Below, piece after piece: positions 11,385 to 25,272 of a stretch of DNA of 64,000 nt. The number at the start of each line of letters is the position of its first letter. Position 1 is the first letter of the stretch. The notes under the pieces were generated by a model. That model saw only the letters and a program-made list of their open reading frames with translations, was not told where the DNA came from and made no database searches. The DNA is from Panaeolus papilionaceus (Eukaryota; Basidiomycota; Agaricomycetes; Agaricales), in assembly GCA_015501605.1 (NCBI GenBank), contig JADNRZ010000009.1:682001-746000 (forward strand), in the 5' to 3' direction. The translations under genes were made by a program, and so were the position numbers.

Positions 11385-13466
11385 TCAAGAAAAAGAATCC
11401 ATCCTATGATAAAGATAAGCATCAGCGCCGAATAAACTAAATACCGAAAAGAACCCTTTCAATACCTTTGTAATCGTCCGGCCTGTACTCTTATTCGTCG
11501 TTCTTGCAAACTCTGCCACCATGTTGGCCATTTCTTTATTAGACCGTGTATAGGTCACCTCTCGTCTCAGTCTGCTCACAACGCCCAACTTTACATGAGC
11601 CGGATCCTTTGTGTACACCTCCTCATTGAACGACTGCTGCCGTGATGTTCTGAAATAAATCAGGCTCGGATGCAAGCAACAAAAAGGGGGGTATATTATA
11701 CTGCTGACCTGTGAGGTTGTATGAATACCGACGGGTCATCTAACTGTTTGTAAAGAACATCCAGGAAATGGAATGCCTCCTTTGTTACCGTTCGTGAACT
11801 GTTCATCTGCAAGATCTCTGCAAACTCTTTGACTAGGCCAGCTAGTGCTTTGTTATCGCCCGCTTGCGATGCTCGGTTGGATAATGCGTTCAGAAGGGCA
11901 GCCTTTGGAAGGCCCGAGTTTGTAGGGTGGGCACGAAGTGCACGAGCTGGCTGCGCCTGGTGGGAATCCCTGCCATCCCCACCGGGCCCACCCGTCGAAC
12001 TGATCGTGATAACTTCAGGCTTATTAGGGTTCCTTAGCGCGTCCTGTCTTGCTTGCCGAATAACGTTCTCCACGTTGACTCGGTCACCCAAGACGGGTTG
12101 AACCCCTAGATTAAGTCTCGTCAAGCCGTTAAGAATACCGGCCATCTCATCGCGTGGTACAGGGCGTCCAGTGGCCCTGATTGGCGTGTTGAAGGTTTTG
12201 ATCACGGCCGCCTGGAACAATATCTGAGTTCAGAGACATAAAGAAATGATAATGGTGCTTTACCTTCTTAATTGGCGGTGGTGGCCAATGGAAAGCATCA
12301 ATATCCGTGAAACCCTCTTCACGAGCGAGGCCACGGAATTTCTGAACCCAACTATCATAGTTTGGGCATTCCTTGAAGGATAACCGCCTGGTGTATATTA
12401 AGAACTCTTCAAATTCAGAAGGAAGACCTCTGCAGAGCATCTCTGGGGTTGCGTTCCTCTTTTCCAGCTTGAGAGCTTTGTGTGCCCCATCTGTTTTGGG
12501 AACACCATTCCTCGTCCAGGTCAGTCCACGAGGTGTCAGAAGATGAATGAGCATCAAGGCTGCTGCTTCCATATCATCTCGTCGAGATGGTACTATGAAG
12601 TGAAATCAGGCTATAGCAGGAACCAGATATCTGTGGCAAGGCAGACCTTTTCCACGGCAATGGACACCGACGGAGCTGTATTTGTATTAAATTTTTGACA
12701 GTGTTCCATGGTCTACTATCGTACCTAAACCAGTAGTTCCCGATAAAGTCGCGCTTCATATTGCTATCAGGAATATGACGGCCAGTTCGTGGGTCGATGT
12801 ACTGTTTCGAAAATCCAAAGTCGATCATGTAGATAGTCTTGTCATGTGGTGGGAGGCCAATTACGCAGTTTCCGAGTTGGATATCTCGATGCAGCAGCCC
12901 ACGTTGATGCATGAATTGAAGTCGTTGAATCTAAATAGACGTGTTTCAAAACACATAAAATATGAATTATAAGAGAAATATACACACCAACTGTACTCCG
13001 ATGGAGCAGACACTTCGTAAATCCATCATTTCTTTCCCACTTCTCCGGAATAGACTGTCCAAACTTGGGCCTAGCAACTCCATAGCAAGATAATCCCATA
13101 CTCCCTGTACGCCAGATCCATAGAGCCTGGGCATACCGATGCCACCTTGTAACATAGGGAAGAAAACGCGCTCATATCTATTTGTGGGGCACTCGTGATG
13201 CACATATTGCACTTTGAGCGCGACTACTTGGTTGGTATGCAGGTGCGTTGCTTTGAAAATGGAACCTGAAATGGCATAACCTTCTGTTAACATTATGGTC
13301 ATAAAATGAGAGTGATGGATGTACCAGAGTAGCCTGATCCTAGATTCTCGTTCAAATAGTAATTGGCCACAACTGCTGGGATCTTTGGGGGAGGTGGCGG
13401 TTCAACAACCTCATCTGATGAATAGTCCTCTTCGCTAGAGCTCTCATTTTCATATGTCGGAGCCAT
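11385..13466 (-). CDS. Casein kinase 1-like protein kinase with degenerate catalytic loop
   Basis: Protein kinase-like fold of the CK1 family. Exons in transcript order: 13466-13325, 13265-12988, 12930-12725, 12675-12647, 12592-12264, 12211-11709, 11649-11385; 583 aa. Visible motifs: glycine loop GSGYSGSIFKA, VALKVQ with the ATP-site lysine, alpha-C glutamate in YER, and IDFGFSKQY (DFG intact). The catalytic loop reads HRDIQLGN where CK1 normally has HRDIKPEN/HRDIKPDN, so the catalytic-loop lysine, proline and acidic residue are replaced. The activation segment is IGNYWF then SSVGVH, and SRRDDMEAAALML matches the CK1 SRRDDLESLGY region. A 29-nt exon (12675-12647) is required to bridge these in frame. 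The C-terminal 250 residues are family-atypical and end in a hydrophobic stretch. Activity is uncertain; it may be a pseudokinase. Confidence 0.82.
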
Positions 13467-14340
13467 GCTTCGTGTCTTGGTCGTAAATCGATAATAAATT
13501 CTCTTGATCTCCGTACGAGTTGATCAGGATGGCTGTTGATTAAATGAGCTCCAGATGTTTGCTCGATTCAGCGCTCAGTGACCGATAGTAAAACTAGACA
13601 GCCAAGTAAGATGTCCTCGTAGATCAAGACGATATGAGTAAGTTCAAAGCAGAGATGAGAGCTGAGAAAGTGTCGATGTGGTTAGAATTGTCCTTGGTAG
13701 AGTGGCCCTGTTAGTTCAGCTGCCCGTGTGGTTGAACGCGTCAGTCACGTGACTTTATTTTTTTCAGAATAAGATATTTATTTCAGCATGTTCGTCTGTA
13801 GACTCTGTACGAATAATTATATAATAATTCTTAGATAAATATAACAATAAATATGATGAGATAAATGTGACTGTGAACGGGTTCATAGCTTGTTGAGGTG
13901 CGGGGGTCGTTTGGCGGCGCCTCGAAAATGTCTTGAGAAAAGCATTTCGACGGGTCACGGGAGTCTGACGCGTGAGGTTCTCGACTGACGCGTCTAGACT
14001 CTAGCCCATGTGCGAAGCGTGCTGCCAAACGACCAGAGCGCCTGGTGAGGCCCAAGGCGATCCGAGCTGGATGCCAAGTTCCGTACCAAACGCTAGGCAG
14101 CTGAGCGCGATTTTTTCCTATCCTTCTTCTCGAGTTTTCGGTCACCGAAAATCTCTCTCAGCAAGATAATTTTCTTTTTCCCGCCCACCCTCGCCTCTTC
14201 TTTTCTTTAGTGTCGCTATCGCGCGTCTCCAATATCTGGCTAAGTCTGTATTTACAAATATGTACACACTTGTGATTACATTCATCTTATCCTCTGATGA
14301 GGCCCCTTCGTGGCCTCATCTCGGAGCTGGGCGCGACTCG
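13467..14340. other. Intergenic region upstream of the CK1-like gene
   Basis: Contains the presumed CK1-like promoter, including a GTCACGTGAC palindrome, followed by an AT-rich patch at 13.78-13.86 kb. A 104-codon minus-strand frame at 13831-14145 is arginine-rich and then hydrophobic, shows no family resemblance and is not called. Confidence 0.5.
13746..13751. promoter_or_regulatory. CACGTG palindrome upstream of the CK1-like gene
   Basis: Core of the 10-bp palindrome GTCACGTGAC, about 280 bp upstream of the CK1-like start codon. Same core as in the other promoters listed. Confidence 0.35.
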
Positions 14341-14476
14341 GCTGTATTTAGTCTCGGTTAACCCAGCCTCTCCCGTTTTTGGGTTGGCTTGCGCCCACAC
14401 TCTCCCGTTGGGAAACCCAAATCGGGTTGACCCCCCAAAACGGGAGAGGCTGGGTTAACCGAGACTACGCTGTATT
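14341..14476. mobile_element. hAT-like MITE with 31-bp inverted repeats and 8-bp target duplication
   Basis: A perfect 31-bp inverted repeat runs from 14349-14379 to 14437-14467, beginning TAGTCTCGGTTAACCC and ending with its complement. The 57-bp spacer repeats CTCTCCCGTT. The 8-mer GCTGTATT occurs immediately before the left arm (14341-14348) and one base after the right arm (14469-14476). An 8-bp duplication with TA/CA-type termini fits the hAT superfamily. There is no coding capacity, so it is a non-autonomous element. It sits about 180 bp upstream of the pyruvate decarboxylase start codon and may affect its promoter. Confidence 0.7.
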
Positions 14477-14652
14477 CTATTTTTGAACCATCATATTCCG
14501 TGTTCCATTATGGAGAGTCATGATATTCGTCATAGACTCAGTGTCTCGACTAGGAAGCAAGAATATGAATCCGAGTCATAGACATCTCCAATTCGTTTAA
14601 TAGCCTTCTCAAGAATTTGGTTTCTCGTCTCATCATCTTTCCATCTCTCATC

Positions 14653-17090
<2,438 letters not shown>

Positions 17091-17310
17091 ATCACCGGGG
17101 ATATAGTCTAGGCGATTCGAAATATGTGAAAATGAATGGTGTATATTACTTTGCTTATTATCTCTGCTGCCACTTTGTTATTCACTACACAAATCTTAGC
17201 AAATTTCGGTTGAGAGAAAAGATACGACGTTTGAATTACAGTCCACGATAGTACATTAATTTTAAAATAACGCCTATCTGTCAGGAGGGAAACCGAGGGT
17301 AGTGGAATCC

Positions 17311-18112
17311 TTATGATGATGGAGTAGCGGTTTTGGAGAACCATTCCTCTTCGAGGAGACCCATGTAGATGCTGTCGACCCACTTTCCGTCGAAGAAGTT
17401 GGCCTTGCGCTTCCTTCCCTCCTCGGAGAAACCACTGCTCAAATCATCAAGTCATCAGTGAGCGACTCGAAACCAGTCTACTGGACACATACATTTTCTT
17501 GTAAAGCTTGACAGCTCCGGGGTTGGTCTCGAACACTCCCAACGAAATACGATGCACTCCAAGGTTCTTGAACGCATAGTCAACGAGGAACTCTGTAACC
17601 TCTGAACCATAACCTTTGTTCCAGACTTCAGGGATGAGGCCAATGCCAAAGTTGACGTCCCTGTTCTTGATGTTGGCAATAGTGATGGATGCAGCGCCAA
17701 TGACTTGGGGTGTGGGACCGTCGATAGCTTCGATGATGACGTAGAGGAGGGCCTCGTTGGCGATTTCCTCGAGCTTTGTGGCGAAGCGGTGGTTGCGGGG
17801 TACGACGGGGTCTGAGATGAGGGTGTTTTGGACGAGGGGGTTGTTGACGATGGCAAGCATCAATGGGAGGTCGGCAGGGCCATAGGCGCGGAGGATGGTG
17901 CGTTGGGTCTTGAACATGTTGGATGTGAGGAACGGTTCGAAGGGATTTTTTTGGTGGGGTCGGGGGTAGAGTCGGGAGATGGCTCTAAAACTGAAGAGAG
18001 GCCTGCATTTTATCTTCGGCCGCGTACAGTAGTTTTGGGAGTACCGTTGGCTGGGAAAAGCTTCGAATCGCGTACGCGTAGCAAACATAGTGAAGAAGAG
18101 GGACGATGGCAT
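17311..18112 (-). CDS. GNAT-family N-acetyltransferase (RimJ/RimL-like)
   Basis: Acetyl-CoA-dependent N-acetyltransferase, substrate unknown. Exons in transcript order: 18112-17493 and 17434-17311. Starting at 18112 gives 247 aa; an internal in-frame ATG at 17917 gives 182 aa, the normal size for this family and the likelier core start. The core begins FKTQRTILRAYGPADLPLML. The acetyl-CoA loop is NKGYGSEV, followed by HRISLGVFETNPGAVKLYKK and, across the intron, IGFSEEGRKRK. The extra 65 residues are rich in Arg, Ser and Phe with almost no acidic residues and resemble a mitochondrial presequence, but could be 5' leader. It is convergent with pyruvate decarboxylase, 220 bp apart. Confidence 0.83.
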
Positions 18113-18542
18113 GTGGTTTTATCAGATAAGATTAATTCCAAGAGAAACTTAACTGATAACTGCGGATGAAAATGAATGCCCAGAAAGATCACTGCGTCCG
18201 GATTGGCGCATGGTTCTTTGAGCTTCCCAGGTTTTTAACCTTATGATAGAATGATTGGTTGAAAATCGGATCTGTTGGTAATGAGATTTGGAGTTAACTG
18301 GACTTGGTACTCATAGCCGGTGGACTACAGCAATGATACAACTCCGGAATATGGGTAAATCCATCAAGACCAGTGAATGGGTCGCAACAGGGAGTCATTT
18401 CGTCGTTGTGGTCATTGAGCGAACAACATCCGGAGTTACAAGATAAGATAAGATGGTCGCCAGCTCACGGGTCGGTGTTTCAACAATTGTTGAGTAAAAT
18501 TGCCTTACTCATATTTAAACTACTACAACATTTTAAGCCTTG
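18113..18542. other. Divergent promoter region between GNAT and M3 peptidase genes
   Basis: About 430 bp between two divergent start codons. No exon-like frame is visible. It should hold both promoters; no clear motif stands out. Confidence 0.5.
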
Positions 18543-21500
18543 ATGGCTCTACAAGCGACGGGGAGGACGTTGAGAGGACTACGTGCTCATAAAAGTCGAC
18601 TAGGATGGGGAGGAGCACTAACAGTTGGACTTGTAGCGGTCAATTGGAGATCGATAACAAGTCACGTCGGTAATGGAACTGGAGATATCCGAGAACGATA
18701 TTCGAATGTCCATGGTCATGCGCGTTCCATTGCCAGTGCTCTATTTAGGCCTTTCTCATCTACAGCTTACAATTCCTTCTTTACTTTATCTTCATCAACT
18801 ACAACAATGTCCCTCACTCCTCCTCAAGCACCGCCAACCTGGGAACATACCACAGAGCAGGTAACTCAGCTCACAAAGGATGCCATCGAGAAATATCGCC
18901 AGGTTATGGACAAGGTTGGGTCTTTGGATGCCAAGGATGCCAATTACGACTCGGTATGAAAATATATTATACGATATTGCGCGTTTTTACTCATTTCTTT
19001 TGATACATAGGTCTTTGTAAGTTCTGCAACACCAGTACCACATATTTACCCCTGAGCTCACTCACCCTTGATGTTATAGTTAACGCTCGCCAAGGCTGAC
19101 GTCGACTTTGACACCGTAACGGAACCCCTGTCATTTTACAACAACGTTTCTGCAAGCAAGGAGTTGCGCGATGCCTCCAATGAAGCAGAATCGCTCGTTC
19201 GTGACTTTAGTGTCGAGGCTTCCATGCGCATCGACGTCTTCAATGCCAAGGTCGCCGCAGAGAAAAATATCAAGGCTTCAGGTCAATGGGACAAACTCTC
19301 CGATGAGGAGAAACGTCTGATCGACAAAATGGTTTGCACTTGGTCTACAGATACTGAAGGCAATCGCTAACATTCATCCCAGATTTTGGATGGTACCCGT
19401 GCTGGTCTCGCTCTCCCTGAAGCCCAAAGGACTGAGTTGACAACTCTGAAGAAAGAATTGTCCCAAGTCTGCCTGGAATTTAGCGTACGTTCATATGTCT
19501 ATGCCTCCGCTTATTTCTTGCTCATCTGGATCCACAGAAAAACTTCAATGAAGAAGATGTGGGTTGATCACTAAAGTTCGATCTAGAGTTACCACTGATC
19601 GCACCTATTATTAGGAAAGGATTACCTTCACAGCTGAGGAATTGAAGGGTGTCCCTGCTGATGTTATTTCTGGCTACACCAAGCGCACCGAGGATGGAAA
19701 GGAACTCTACGAGGCTACTTTCAAGACACCAGACATTTTCCCTCTCGTAAGTCCTGGGTTGTTGTGGCATTCACTGTGACTAATCTTACGGATAGTTTAA
19801 ATTCGCTGAAAACCCCGCAACCCGTAAACGTGCTTTGGAAGGCCATGAGTCTCGTCTAGCCATCAACGTTCCTCTCCTCGACAAAGCACTTGAGCTCCGC
19901 CGAAAGATTGCCTCCCTTCTCGGATACAAAACTTGGGCTGATTATATCACTGAAGTCAAAATGATCAAGTCTGGCCAGGGTATCCAAGACGTGGGCATCA
20001 TATTCATTTACAATGTTGAAACCAAACTCAAACTTGTATTACCATAGTTCTTGGATGATCTCGAGAGCAAGCTTCGCCCTGTTGGTATCAAGGACCGTGA
20101 GACTCTCCTTGCTATGAAGAAGAAGGAACACGAGGAGAAGGGCTATCCTTTCGATGGCGAATTCTACATTTGGGACTACAGGTACTATGATCGCAAGTAC
20201 ATCGAAGAGTCCTTGGCTTTGGACGATAGCCTTGTCAAGGAGTATTTCCCCGTCTCGGTTGTTGTCCCTGCCATTCTCGACATCTACCAGAACCTTCTCA
20301 GCGTTCGCTTCGAGGAGATCAAGGGCGCGTCTACCTGGCACCCTGGTATGTCGTTTTTTATATACCGAATTTTGGGAGTTAAAGGATTGCTGCAGAGGTT
20401 CAGGCATTCGCCGTCTGGGAGAAGGATGCCAAGGATGAATCTGGATTCGTTGGCTACTGCTACCTCGATCTCTTCCCTCGCTGTAAGTCACTCAAAGTTA
20501 ATGTCCACCAATATCACATACCAACGATTCCTCTCCAGCTGGAAAGTATTCCCATGCCGCTGTCTGGCCCATCCTTCAAGGACACGACAAGGCAGATGGA
20601 ACTCGCAGCTACCCTCTCACCGCAATGGTTGCCAACCTCGCAAAACCAACCCCCGACAAGCCTGCCATCATGCGCCACGATGACGTCGTTACCTTCTTCC
20701 ACGAGATGGGCCACGTCTTCCACGGCCTATTGAGCAAGACCAAGTTTGCACGATTCCATGGAACAGCTGTCGCCCGCGATTTCGTCGAGGCCCCCTCTCA
20801 GATGCTTGAGAACTGGTGCTGGGAGCCCAAGGTTCTTGCCAAGATGTCGAGTCATTATAAGACTGGCGAACCACTCTCTGAGGAGCTTATTGAGAAGATT
20901 ATTAAGAGGTCAGCTAGGCTTCTTCAAATAAGGAATATGTGAAAGTTGCTCACTGGCTTTTTTTTTGTGCTTTATAGCCGATATGTCAATGTTGGCCTGT
21001 TCTACCTCCGTCAACTCTTCTTCGCCAAGTTTGATCTCAAAGTTCACACTGACCAAAGTACACCGAACTAAATTATCAACACGATTTTTAGCTAACTAAT
21101 ATTTCTATCCTTCTAGCGAGCGAGGACTATACCCAGCTCTGGAACACCCTCCGCGAGAAGCTCTCTCTCGTCAAGTTTGACAAGACATGCCCCGGACAAG
21201 GCACATTCGGCCACATCACTGGCGGCTACGATGCCGGATACTACGGCTACACTTACTCGCTCGTTTTCGCTGCTGACATGTACCGTAAGTGCCATTCCTT
21301 TACCACACTGCATATTTGGACTAAAATATGGCACATCCTCAGGCACCGTCTTCAAAGCTGACCCTCTTGACCCCGCTCGCGGACAACGATACCGTGATGA
21401 AATTCTCCGTCCTGGAGGCAGCCGCGAGGAATTGGACTCGCTCAAGGTATGCTGTTCGTCATCTAACCTCACACGCAATACTGATTTAACATTATCACAG

Positions 21501-21590
21501 GCTTTCCTTGGACGTGCTCCCAACAGCGATGCCTTCCTCGAGGAACTCTTCGGCACCGTGCCCGCCAACAAGGCCGCCTCCAACCTCTAA
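18543..21590 (+). CDS. M3 family zinc metallopeptidase (thimet oligopeptidase/saccharolysin type)
   Basis: Zinc oligopeptidase that degrades short peptides in the cytosol or mitochondrial intermembrane space (yeast Prd1 type). Exons: 18543-18953, 19011-19016, 19080-19331, 19383-19484, 19538-19558, 19615-19746, 19796-19990, 20048-20345, 20396-20482, 20539-20908, 20978-21057, 21117-21284, 21343-21446, 21501-21590; 771 aa. The zinc site is FHEMGHVFHGL (HExxH) with the downstream acidic ligand helix in FVEAPSQMLENW. GHITGGYDAGYYGYTYS and VFKADPLDP are C-terminal M3 motifs. Exon 2 is only 6 nt (VF) and exon 5 is 21 nt. A first region of about 88 residues is Arg-rich with a hydrophobic patch and precedes an in-frame ATG at 18807, so two isoforms are possible: 771 aa organellar and 683 aa cytosolic. 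Confidence 0.9.
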
Positions 21591-22136
21591 TTCCCCATTG
21601 AAATACACCAAAACCTTGGTTATCCGTTGCCTAAAAACTCGCCATCGTCGTGTTATCGTTGCAACTGTTTGAATGTTTAAAATATTACATACCCACCATC
21701 ACCACGACTCTCACTGTCATTATACTCATCGTCATCGAACAAACTATACCCAATAAAGTGGCAACATTTGATTTGATATAATTGATATAAGGAAAAAGTT
21801 ATAAGGTGAAGCGGGGTCGCGTAGAAATAACATAAATAGTATGACCCAGTGGTACATACAAAAAAGAAACGGAAAAAGGAAATAAAGGTAGGGGTTGTGT
21901 AGTGTTTATGAGTGGAGGGGTAAGAGATGAATTTATGTAAAAATAAACATGATACCAGTACTATTGATATACCCGGACTGAACGACCCAGAAGAAAAAAA
22001 AGACCCTTCTATGCTGGACCCAAATCATCCAGCTGGTAGCAAAAGAATGAGGAAATTAATAGAGGAGCCCCAATCAATGCCGGTTCTATGCATACAGCGT
22101 GAAGCAGTCGTGTTTGCTGCAATCATCAGTTCAACC
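21591..22136. other. Convergent 3' region between M3 peptidase and USP-domain gene
   Basis: About 550 bp between two convergent stop codons, AT-rich with several AATAAA-like strings. It probably holds both 3' UTRs. No gene is visible. Confidence 0.5.
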
Positions 22137-24544
22137 TCAAGGCCCGGCCACCTTCACACCCGTAGGCTCATCATCGTTGTCATCATCATTATCATCCTCC
22201 TCTCCAGGGTCACCCTCAGCGACAGTGAACCTGGCATCATTGCGCGATCCAGGTCCTCCATCACGACGGCTGTCGTCCTTCTGGATCTCATCTCGCATGA
22301 CTTTGACATCCTGGTCAACTTTGGCAGCAACACGATCAATTCCGGCTTCTGCGAGAGAGACGTGGGCGCGATGAGTCGAGAGGTGGGCGTTCTTCTTGGG
22401 AGGGCGCTTGAGACGGCGACGGGCAACCTATAACAATAAAAAAAGGGGTCAGGTCTTGCCGTGCTTCTTTCGGGGTGAAAATGTCGGGGGTAACAAGACG
22501 AACCATGACAGGTACAGAGCATTTCTACGTAAAGCAGATGTGTCAGTCATAGTTTCCGAGCAGTTAGGATAGATATTTTTACTGACCTGAATAAGATAAT
22601 GCGACGTCGAGCCAAGCAGAATTCTATGCGAATAAGACAATCACGGTCAAAATCAAAATCAAAATGGGCGGTCTGGATGGAAATTTACCCGTTCAATTGA
22701 CCCAATCCACGAGATCCTACAATGAGCATGATAGGGTCGACATGATCAACGATATCTGGGGAACGAGGGCTGCTCGGTGAAGTTTCAAAGGCTATAATGA
22801 CAATGACCTACCCAACAACATATGCCTCGAGTTCTTGGCATGCCATGCTTGACAAGAAATAGTGACATTCAATTTCGTCCGTTGGAGTAAACCTGTTACT
22901 TGGCGAACTAGGATATAGGCAAGTCCTTGACGCTAGGTGCCATTCCATTCAAGGTTTTAATACATTTGATGACTGTCAGAGATTGATAACAACCCACCTC
23001 TTGCTGACTCCGAAGCTTTGCTGCGCGATCAGCAGCATTGGGAATAGGAGGGTCCACTAAGTTGAGCAAAAAGTATGCAAAAAGTATTAGCAAGACCCTG
23101 AAGAATGGAGAAATTGATGCTAACCCTTTGATTCGTTCTCGACGACTGTCACAATAAGCATCTCATCCCCGTCCCGGAGTACAGTGCCGATACCCCATTC
23201 AACCGCATAGCGACTCTCCTCGGAGAGATCACTCGCCACAACGTAGTGTCTCTTACGCCTCTCGCCCAGCTTGGCTTCGGGTTCTCCCTGCGTGATGGTA
23301 ATAGTGCACCTGTCGCGTTGGAAGATGGGGCGAGAAGTGTTGAATGGCAGTGGCTCATGAGCCTTGACAGACTTTCTGCGGCGTGGGTTGTTACGCTTGT
23401 TGCCTCTAGAAGCTGATCCCAAACTATTGAGAGATGTTGGGAAGTAGGGTTCTGGTGGGATAATGACATTGACACCTTCACCAACGGGATCGGGGTCCTC
23501 GACGTCGGGAGGGGCGCCAACAATGTCAGATGGCGAGATGGGAATGAGAGCGTTGCGCTCTGTGTTGCGTTCTGTGATGGGATCAAATGTATCTTCTTCG
23601 CTGGAAAGAGCATCATCCGTCTCAAAGTCGGTGCCGACGGTTTCGTCGCCAGAGTCATCGTCAGTGTACGCAGTACTGCGTGGGAGAACAGACGCAGCGT
23701 CAGAGAGTTCGGCATCTGATTGACTGAGTGGGATGGGTTGCGGAGTGGGTGATGGCTCGCGGTGAATAAGGCGGCGGAAGCTGAAGGGCGACTGGGAGCG
23801 AGCACGAGATGCGCTCCGTGACGGGGCATCGGAACGCTCGGGGGCTTGCGAGGCTGACTTTATACGCTTCATCTTGAGCATTGTGCGTCCACGATCCTTC
23901 TCTTCATTTGCACTATCGCGTGTGCTGGTCCGTGACAACGAAAGCGATGAGAGACCCATCATGGATGATAGCGACTTGCCGAAAGAGCTACTGGTTTTGT
24001 GCGTCGAATCCTTGATGGACGGTTGCTGGGATATGGTACGCTCGAGTCCATTTGATCCTGGAGGTGATAACGGGCTTTCAGCAGCTGGCTGTGAGGCCGC
24101 CTTGGAGAAAGAAGTCAGCAAAAAGTTCTGAGACCAACGTCGGGGAGAAACAGCAGGAGAAGCAGCGTCGTACGTGGCAGACCGCGACATAGGAACGCTC
24201 GAAGACGAGCTAGGTGTCGGGACTGTCACGAACGTTGAGAATGCCTTTGGCGATTTCGAAGAATTAGGTGGGTCAGTTAACACTGGCGGCTCTCCGTTCT
24301 CTGGCGACGGAGCCAGAATAGGAACGACTATCTCCTTCAGCTTGAAGCCGCTGCTACTGCCGGGCCTCTTTATGTTGAAACCGCTTGATGTGGCTGGTGG
24401 TGGTGGACTCGTCCATCCTCCACTACTAGCTGGTCGTCCGCCAGCTCCGGAGCTTGTAGATGGACGACCAGAGCTGCTACCAGGACGAGGAATAAAAGTG
24501 GCCCAAGAACGTTTTTTGGTGACAGGACGAGTTTCCTCTGTCAT
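22137..24544 (-). CDS. Universal stress protein (UspA)-domain protein with long disordered N terminus
   Basis: Exons in transcript order: 24544-23125, 23056-22998, 22932-22812, 22755-22689, 22623-22587, 22524-22504, 22427-22137; 671 aa. The first 400 residues are low-complexity Ser/Pro/Thr/Arg with acidic runs and look disordered. The UspA fold starts near residue 440 (RKRHYVVASDLSEESRYA). It ends with VGSRGLGQLNGILLGSTS, which fits the ATP-binding pattern G-2x-G-9x-G-S/T, then the last strand KCSVPVMV. A C-terminal tail of about 95 residues is acidic, ending EEDDNDDDNDDEPTG. Exon 6 is only 21 nt. Family knowledge suggests nucleotide binding and a stress or signalling role; the specific function is unknown. 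The start is the first ATG of the long first exon. Confidence 0.84.
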
Positions 24545-25272
24545 GTTTGTAGTGAAGAAAGGAAGAACGAAGTAGAGATATAAAGATATAAAGATCCGGA
24601 GATAAAAATAAAAAATAAATGATATGAAAGCAGCTAACCTGAGAAGTATTCAATGACTTTGTGGGGTCGACATTTGCCTGGTAAGAACATTTCAGCAGGC
24701 TTGTAAACCAAATTGAAAAGTTGGACAGATCTTGGCATCCAATCTGTACGTACACTATGCATAATATGATTTAGATAATCTGTAATGACCTGAGAAATTC
24801 AAAGGTAAGCTTCAAAAACGAAATAAAATAAAATACTTGATAATGATGTTGTGGTTAAAGAGAGAAACAAGAGGAGAAAGATGTATCATGGATCAATGTT
24901 AATGCCCAGACAAATTGTCTCAATCCATCGTCGTCTATATCCGTACATCCACTCCAAATCATCCACTATAGCACCTTTCACATGTATCCTCAATATCGCC
25001 AAGTCACTCTGAATACCGAGGCATACGTAAAATATAAATACACCCCTGCGACAATTCCTACTTATCGTTTCCATATTTCTATAACTATTGCGGTTATGCC
25101 CGCCCGGGGTCAGTGAGACATACGCGCAGTCATCTAAAGCGAGGGTCTCGGTCTTCGAATTATCTTATCTAGCCCGGTTGCACAGCTATCCGGTTATATG
25201 TACCGACCAATAGAATTAAATAACGCCTAGATGTAATTACGACAACACCTGGTATCCAAGGAAAATACCCCA
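24545..25272. other. Intergenic region between USP-domain gene start and Pet127 stop
   Basis: About 730 bp, AT-rich near 24.58-24.64 and 24.80-24.86 kb. It should contain the USP-domain gene promoter and the Pet127 3' UTR. Open frames here are short and unconvincing. Confidence 0.5.

Noticed and set aside
13831..14145. 104-codon minus-strand frame near the CK1 promoter
   Set aside because: Arg-rich then hydrophobic low-quality sequence with no support; lies in AT-rich spacer DNA.
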